DNA from: Pseudomonadota bacterium
GTDB lineage: Bacteria > Pseudomonadota > Alphaproteobacteria > Rhizobiales > Rhizobiaceae
Assembly: GCA_023399635.1 (NCBI GenBank)
Contig: JAEWOP010000144.1
Coordinates: 1 to 33,686, forward strand
Reading direction: 5' to 3'
DNA length: 33,686 nucleotides
The position numbers and the translations under genes are program-made. Shown piece by piece: positions 31,372 to 33,686 of the stretch; the first letter of the stretch is position 1, and each line of letters opens with the position of its first letter. Under the pieces are notes generated by a model. It made no database searches. It was not told the origin of the DNA and worked only from the letters and a program-made list of their open reading frames with translations.

Positions 31372-32154
31372 TCACCGGTATCGGGACTGGGGAAGCACGA
31401 AGGGGATGTGCGCGTCCGGTAGGCGACCCACGGCGCCGGATATTCCGTAAACGCTGCCGATTGTACCGTCACTGACAGTCTGCAGGCAGTCCCCCTCGTC
31501 CACCACCCTGCCCTGATCCAGAACAACCAGATGGTCGGCGAACTCGGCAGCAAGGTTGAGGTCATGCAGGATGGCAAACACGATGCCTCCTGCAGTGGCG
31601 AAATCACGCGCTATCTCCAGGACCGAGATCTGGTGCCCGATATCAAGGCTTGCCGTCGGTTCATCAAGAAACAGTGCTCGCGGCATCCCGGCGACAACAG
31701 GCTCAGGCACCTGCGCCAAGGCGCGGGCGAACTGAACCCGCTGCTGTTCGCCTCCTGAAAGAGAGGGATAGGGTCGCGCTTCAAAACCGCGCAGACCGAC
31801 CCTCGTCAGGGCCTTGCGGGCCTGTTCCGTAGGCTGCAAGGATCCCTGCGCCAAGGCGCCCATTCGAACGATCTCCAAGGCGGTGAAGGGAAACGCCAGT
31901 TGCACTGCCTGCGGCAAGACAGCCCGGCGCCGCGCCAGCTCCTGCGGAGCGTGAAGGCAAGCTGCGGCACCGAAATAGGTCACTTCCCCGCTGTCTGGCG
32001 CCATCTCTCCCGACAGCACCTTCATCAGTGTCGACTTGCCGGCACCATTGGGACCGATCACCACGGTGAAGCATCCAGGGCGCAGATCCACGTCCACGCC
32101 ATCGAGCAACTTCCGGCCGGATCGGGTGACGGTGATGTTGCTTGCGGAGATCAT
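31372..32154 (-). CDS. hmuV: Haem ABC transporter ATP-binding protein HmuV
   Basis: This 260-residue ATPase of the FecE/BtuD class powers haem import across the inner membrane. It has Walker A GPNGAGKST (34-42), the HmuV-type segment RRAVLPQAVQLAFPFTALEIVRMG (76-99), signature LSGGEQQRVQFARALAQ (132-148), Walker B ALFLDEPTASLD (160-171) and the switch region LHDLNLAAEFADH. The extra segment PEPVVAGMPR before Walker B is common in HmuV. Its start overlaps the end of hmuU by 4 bp (ATGA). Confidence 0.94.
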   Translation of the reverse strand: MISASNITVTRSGRKLLDGVDVDLRPGCFTVVIGPNGAGKSTLMKVLSGEMAPDSGEVTYFGAAACLHAPQELARRRAVLPQAVQLAFPFTALEIVRMGALAQGSLQPTEQARKALTRVGLRGFEARPYPSLSGGEQQRVQFARALAQVPEPVVAGMPRALFLDEPTASLDIGHQISVLEIARDFATAGGIVFAILHDLNLAAEFADHLVVLDQGRVVDEGDCLQTVSDGTIGSVYGISGAVGRLPDAHIPFVLPQSRYR

Positions 32155-33239
32155 GCCATGTCCCTCATGCGAATGCCGCCCTTGCCGAGCAGCAGGAGAA
32201 GGAAAACCGGAGCGCCGAACAGCGCGGTGATGACGCCGATCGGCAGTTCTGCAGGCGCGGCAATGGTACGGGCGACGCTGTCGGCAATCAGAAGCAAGGC
32301 CGCGCCTCCCAATGCCGAGCCTGCCAACAAGAACCGGTGCGAGGGCCCCATCACCAGCCGCAGCAGATGCGGGACGATGATACCGACAAAGCCGATCGAT
32401 CCGGCGACGGCGACAGTGGAGCCACAGGCCGCAGCAACGGCGATGATGACGATCTTCTTCAGCCGCTGTACCGGCACACCCATGTGGAAAGCCGCAGCGT
32501 CTCCAAGGACCAGAGCGTCAAGACCGCGTGCAACGAAGGGTATGATAAGCAAAACGCCGGCCACGAATGGCAGAATTGAGAAGACGCGGCCGTAGGTGGC
32601 GCCGCCAAGTGACCCAAGGCTCCAGAAGGTGATGTCGCGCAGCTGCCGGTCGTCGGCTAGGAAGATCAACAGGCCCATGACGGCAGCACTCAAGGCCCCG
32701 ATGGCGATGCCGGAAAGGATGAGCGCGGTGGTGGAGGTGCGGCCATCCTGCGTCGCGATCAGGTAGAGCACCCATGTGTTGACCAGCGCCCCGCAGAAGG
32801 CCATCAGCGGCAAGAACTGGTTGCCCATGATCATCGTCAGCGGCGCAAGCAAGGTTGGCCCGAGCACGATAGCGATGACGGCCGCCAAGGCCGCACCGGA
32901 TGTAACGCCGACGATGCCTGGATCGGCAAGCGGATTGCGAAACAGCCCCTGCATCATGGCGCCGGAAACGGCGAGACCGGCTCCCACAAGGATACCAAGC
33001 CCGGTTCTCGGTAGCCGCACTGCTTCGAGCACCACGAGATCCTGCGTCGATAGATCTTGTGACCTGCCGGTTACGTATGACCACAGTTCTGCAAGGCCGA
33101 CTCCGGTCGGTCCGCTGCTGAACGAGACCAGCGTGCTGGCAAAGAGCAGCACGATCAGGGCGCAAAGGACCGCCACCCCCTGCAGGGCGCGGTCACCCTC
33201 TGGCTTGGAAACCCGAAGCGGCAAGGTCGGCGCCTTCAT
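32151..33239 (-). CDS. hmuU: Haem ABC transporter permease HmuU (FecCD family)
   Basis: This 362-residue inner-membrane permease has about ten membrane segments. FecCD signatures are clear: RLPRTGLGILVGAGLAVSGAMMQGLFRNPLADPGIVGVTSGAALAAV, GIAIGALSAAVMGLLIFLADDRQLRDITFWSLGSLGG and GFVGIIVPHLLRLVMGPSHRFLLAGSALGGA. The DDRQLRDITFWSLGSL version is typical of haem rather than siderophore permeases. It overlaps hmuT upstream and hmuV downstream by 4 bp each, so the three are translated together. Confidence 0.94.
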   Translation of the reverse strand: MKAPTLPLRVSKPEGDRALQGVAVLCALIVLLFASTLVSFSSGPTGVGLAELWSYVTGRSQDLSTQDLVVLEAVRLPRTGLGILVGAGLAVSGAMMQGLFRNPLADPGIVGVTSGAALAAVIAIVLGPTLLAPLTMIMGNQFLPLMAFCGALVNTWVLYLIATQDGRTSTTALILSGIAIGALSAAVMGLLIFLADDRQLRDITFWSLGSLGGATYGRVFSILPFVAGVLLIIPFVARGLDALVLGDAAAFHMGVPVQRLKKIVIIAVAAACGSTVAVAGSIGFVGIIVPHLLRLVMGPSHRFLLAGSALGGAALLLIADSVARTIAAPAELPIGVITALFGAPVFLLLLLGKGGIRMRDMA

Positions 33240-33686
33240 CCGCCGATTGCTTCCGGGTAAAGCTGATTTGCGAGGGTCCGGACTGCATCTGGCGTGCGAG
33301 GTCCAAACCCGAGCAGGAACAGCCCATCCATGCTGATCAATGCCTGATTGGCGGCGGCGGGGCTGGACTGGAGTGCAGGAACGCTGAACACCTCTTCCGG
33401 CGCCAGCCTGTGATCGCCCCGCTCCATGGCAAGAACGACGTCTGGCTTGGCAGCAATGACGGCCTCGTCCGTGAGTGGCTTGTATCCGGATATGCCCGAG
33501 GCCGCATTGATGCCTCCTGCCATCTCGATGATCGCCGCCGCTTCCGTTCCACTACCGCTCGCCATGATGCGGCCGTTCGAGAGCGACAACACGAAAAGCA
33601 CCCGTTTCTTTTCCACCTTGATGTCGCCGACCTTCTCCAGGATAGCGCGTAGCGCCGTGTCCGTCTTTTCCGCCAGCATGTCCGCC
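33236..33686 (-). CDS. hmuT: Haem ABC transporter substrate-binding protein HmuT, C-terminal part (cut by the window edge)
   Basis: About 150 codons of the periplasmic haem-binding protein are visible; the start lies beyond the right edge, as the frame is open to the last base. The part present is of the TroA-like type III binding fold: KKRVLFVLSLSNGRIMASGSGTEAAAIIEMAGGINAASGISGYKPLTDEAVIAAKPDVVLAMERG, then GLFLLGFGPRTPDAVRTLANQLYP at the end. This matches the C-terminal half of HmuT. It overlaps hmuU by 4 bp. A haem-degrading or haem-trafficking gene such as hmuS would be expected further upstream. Confidence 0.9.
   Translation of the reverse strand, partial: ADMLAEKTDTALRAILEKVGDIKVEKKRVLFVLSLSNGRIMASGSGTEAAAIIEMAGGINAASGISGYKPLTDEAVIAAKPDVVLAMERGDHRLAPEEVFSVPALQSSPAAANQALISMDGLFLLGFGPRTPDAVRTLANQLYPEAIGG

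Overview
The window looks like a chromosomal segment of an alphaproteobacterium of the order Hyphomicrobiales (Rhizobiales), most likely family Rhizobiaceae (Rhizobium, Agrobacterium, Ensifer and relatives). The evidence is the high GC content, a CtrA / SciP / ChpT cell-cycle block, a DUF1134 (EipA-type) envelope gene, the rhizobial Bra gene order and an RpoH-type sigma factor beside an RluD-type gene. I see no insertion sequence, tRNA, rRNA, CRISPR array or complete prophage. Gene packing is dense, with 38 protein genes called, two of them cut by the window edges.

Layout. (1) 1-5215: the 5' half of urtA (urea ABC transporter binding protein, minus strand), divergent from a very large hybrid histidine kinase whose input half is an NCS1 (nucleobase/allantoin/hydantoin-type) permease, and its overlapping LuxR-type response regulator. 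This is probably a nitrogen-source sensing module for urea uptake. (2) 5345-10864: a six-gene minus-strand operon for branched-chain/general amino acid uptake in the order livH-livM-livG-livF-(small membrane protein)-braC. (3) 11284-12300: an isolated DUF2793 phage-tail-like gene. (4) 12487-16803: a cell-cycle block with sciP, a small acetyltransferase gene, a FliJ-like gene, ctrA with a long promoter region, a degenerate receiver gene, chpT and eipA. CtrA-type TTAA-N7-TTAA motifs or near matches lie upstream of sciP, ctrA and eipA. (5) 16956-20428: a membrane-anchored coiled-coil protein, a SpoU-type RNA methyltransferase, a small membrane protein and an RluD-type pseudouridine synthase. (6) 20616-21518: rpoH, heat-shock sigma factor. 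(7) 21575-25238: a 768-residue acidic, proline-rich single-pass membrane protein of unknown role, and purA. (8) 25412-26954: a DMT transporter and a lytic-transglycosylase-like lipoprotein whose promoter carries an exact TTAA-N7-TTAA motif. (9) 27007-31371: an orphan amino acid binding protein, a hydrolase / ring-cleaving dioxygenase pair, ung, a glyoxalase-family gene and a YbaN-type membrane protein. (10) 31372-33686: the haem uptake genes hmuV, hmuU and hmuT (the last cut by the right edge), overlapping one another.

How it works together. The best-connected part is the CtrA circuit: ChpT would pass phosphate to CtrA, SciP would restrain CtrA, and eipA and the lipoprotein gene at 26382 look like envelope targets. 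The least described part is the transporter-kinase and regulator pair divergent from urtA, which shares with urtA a perfect 7+4+7 palindrome that is a candidate operator. All functions are assigned from recognised motifs and gene order; no database search was run.
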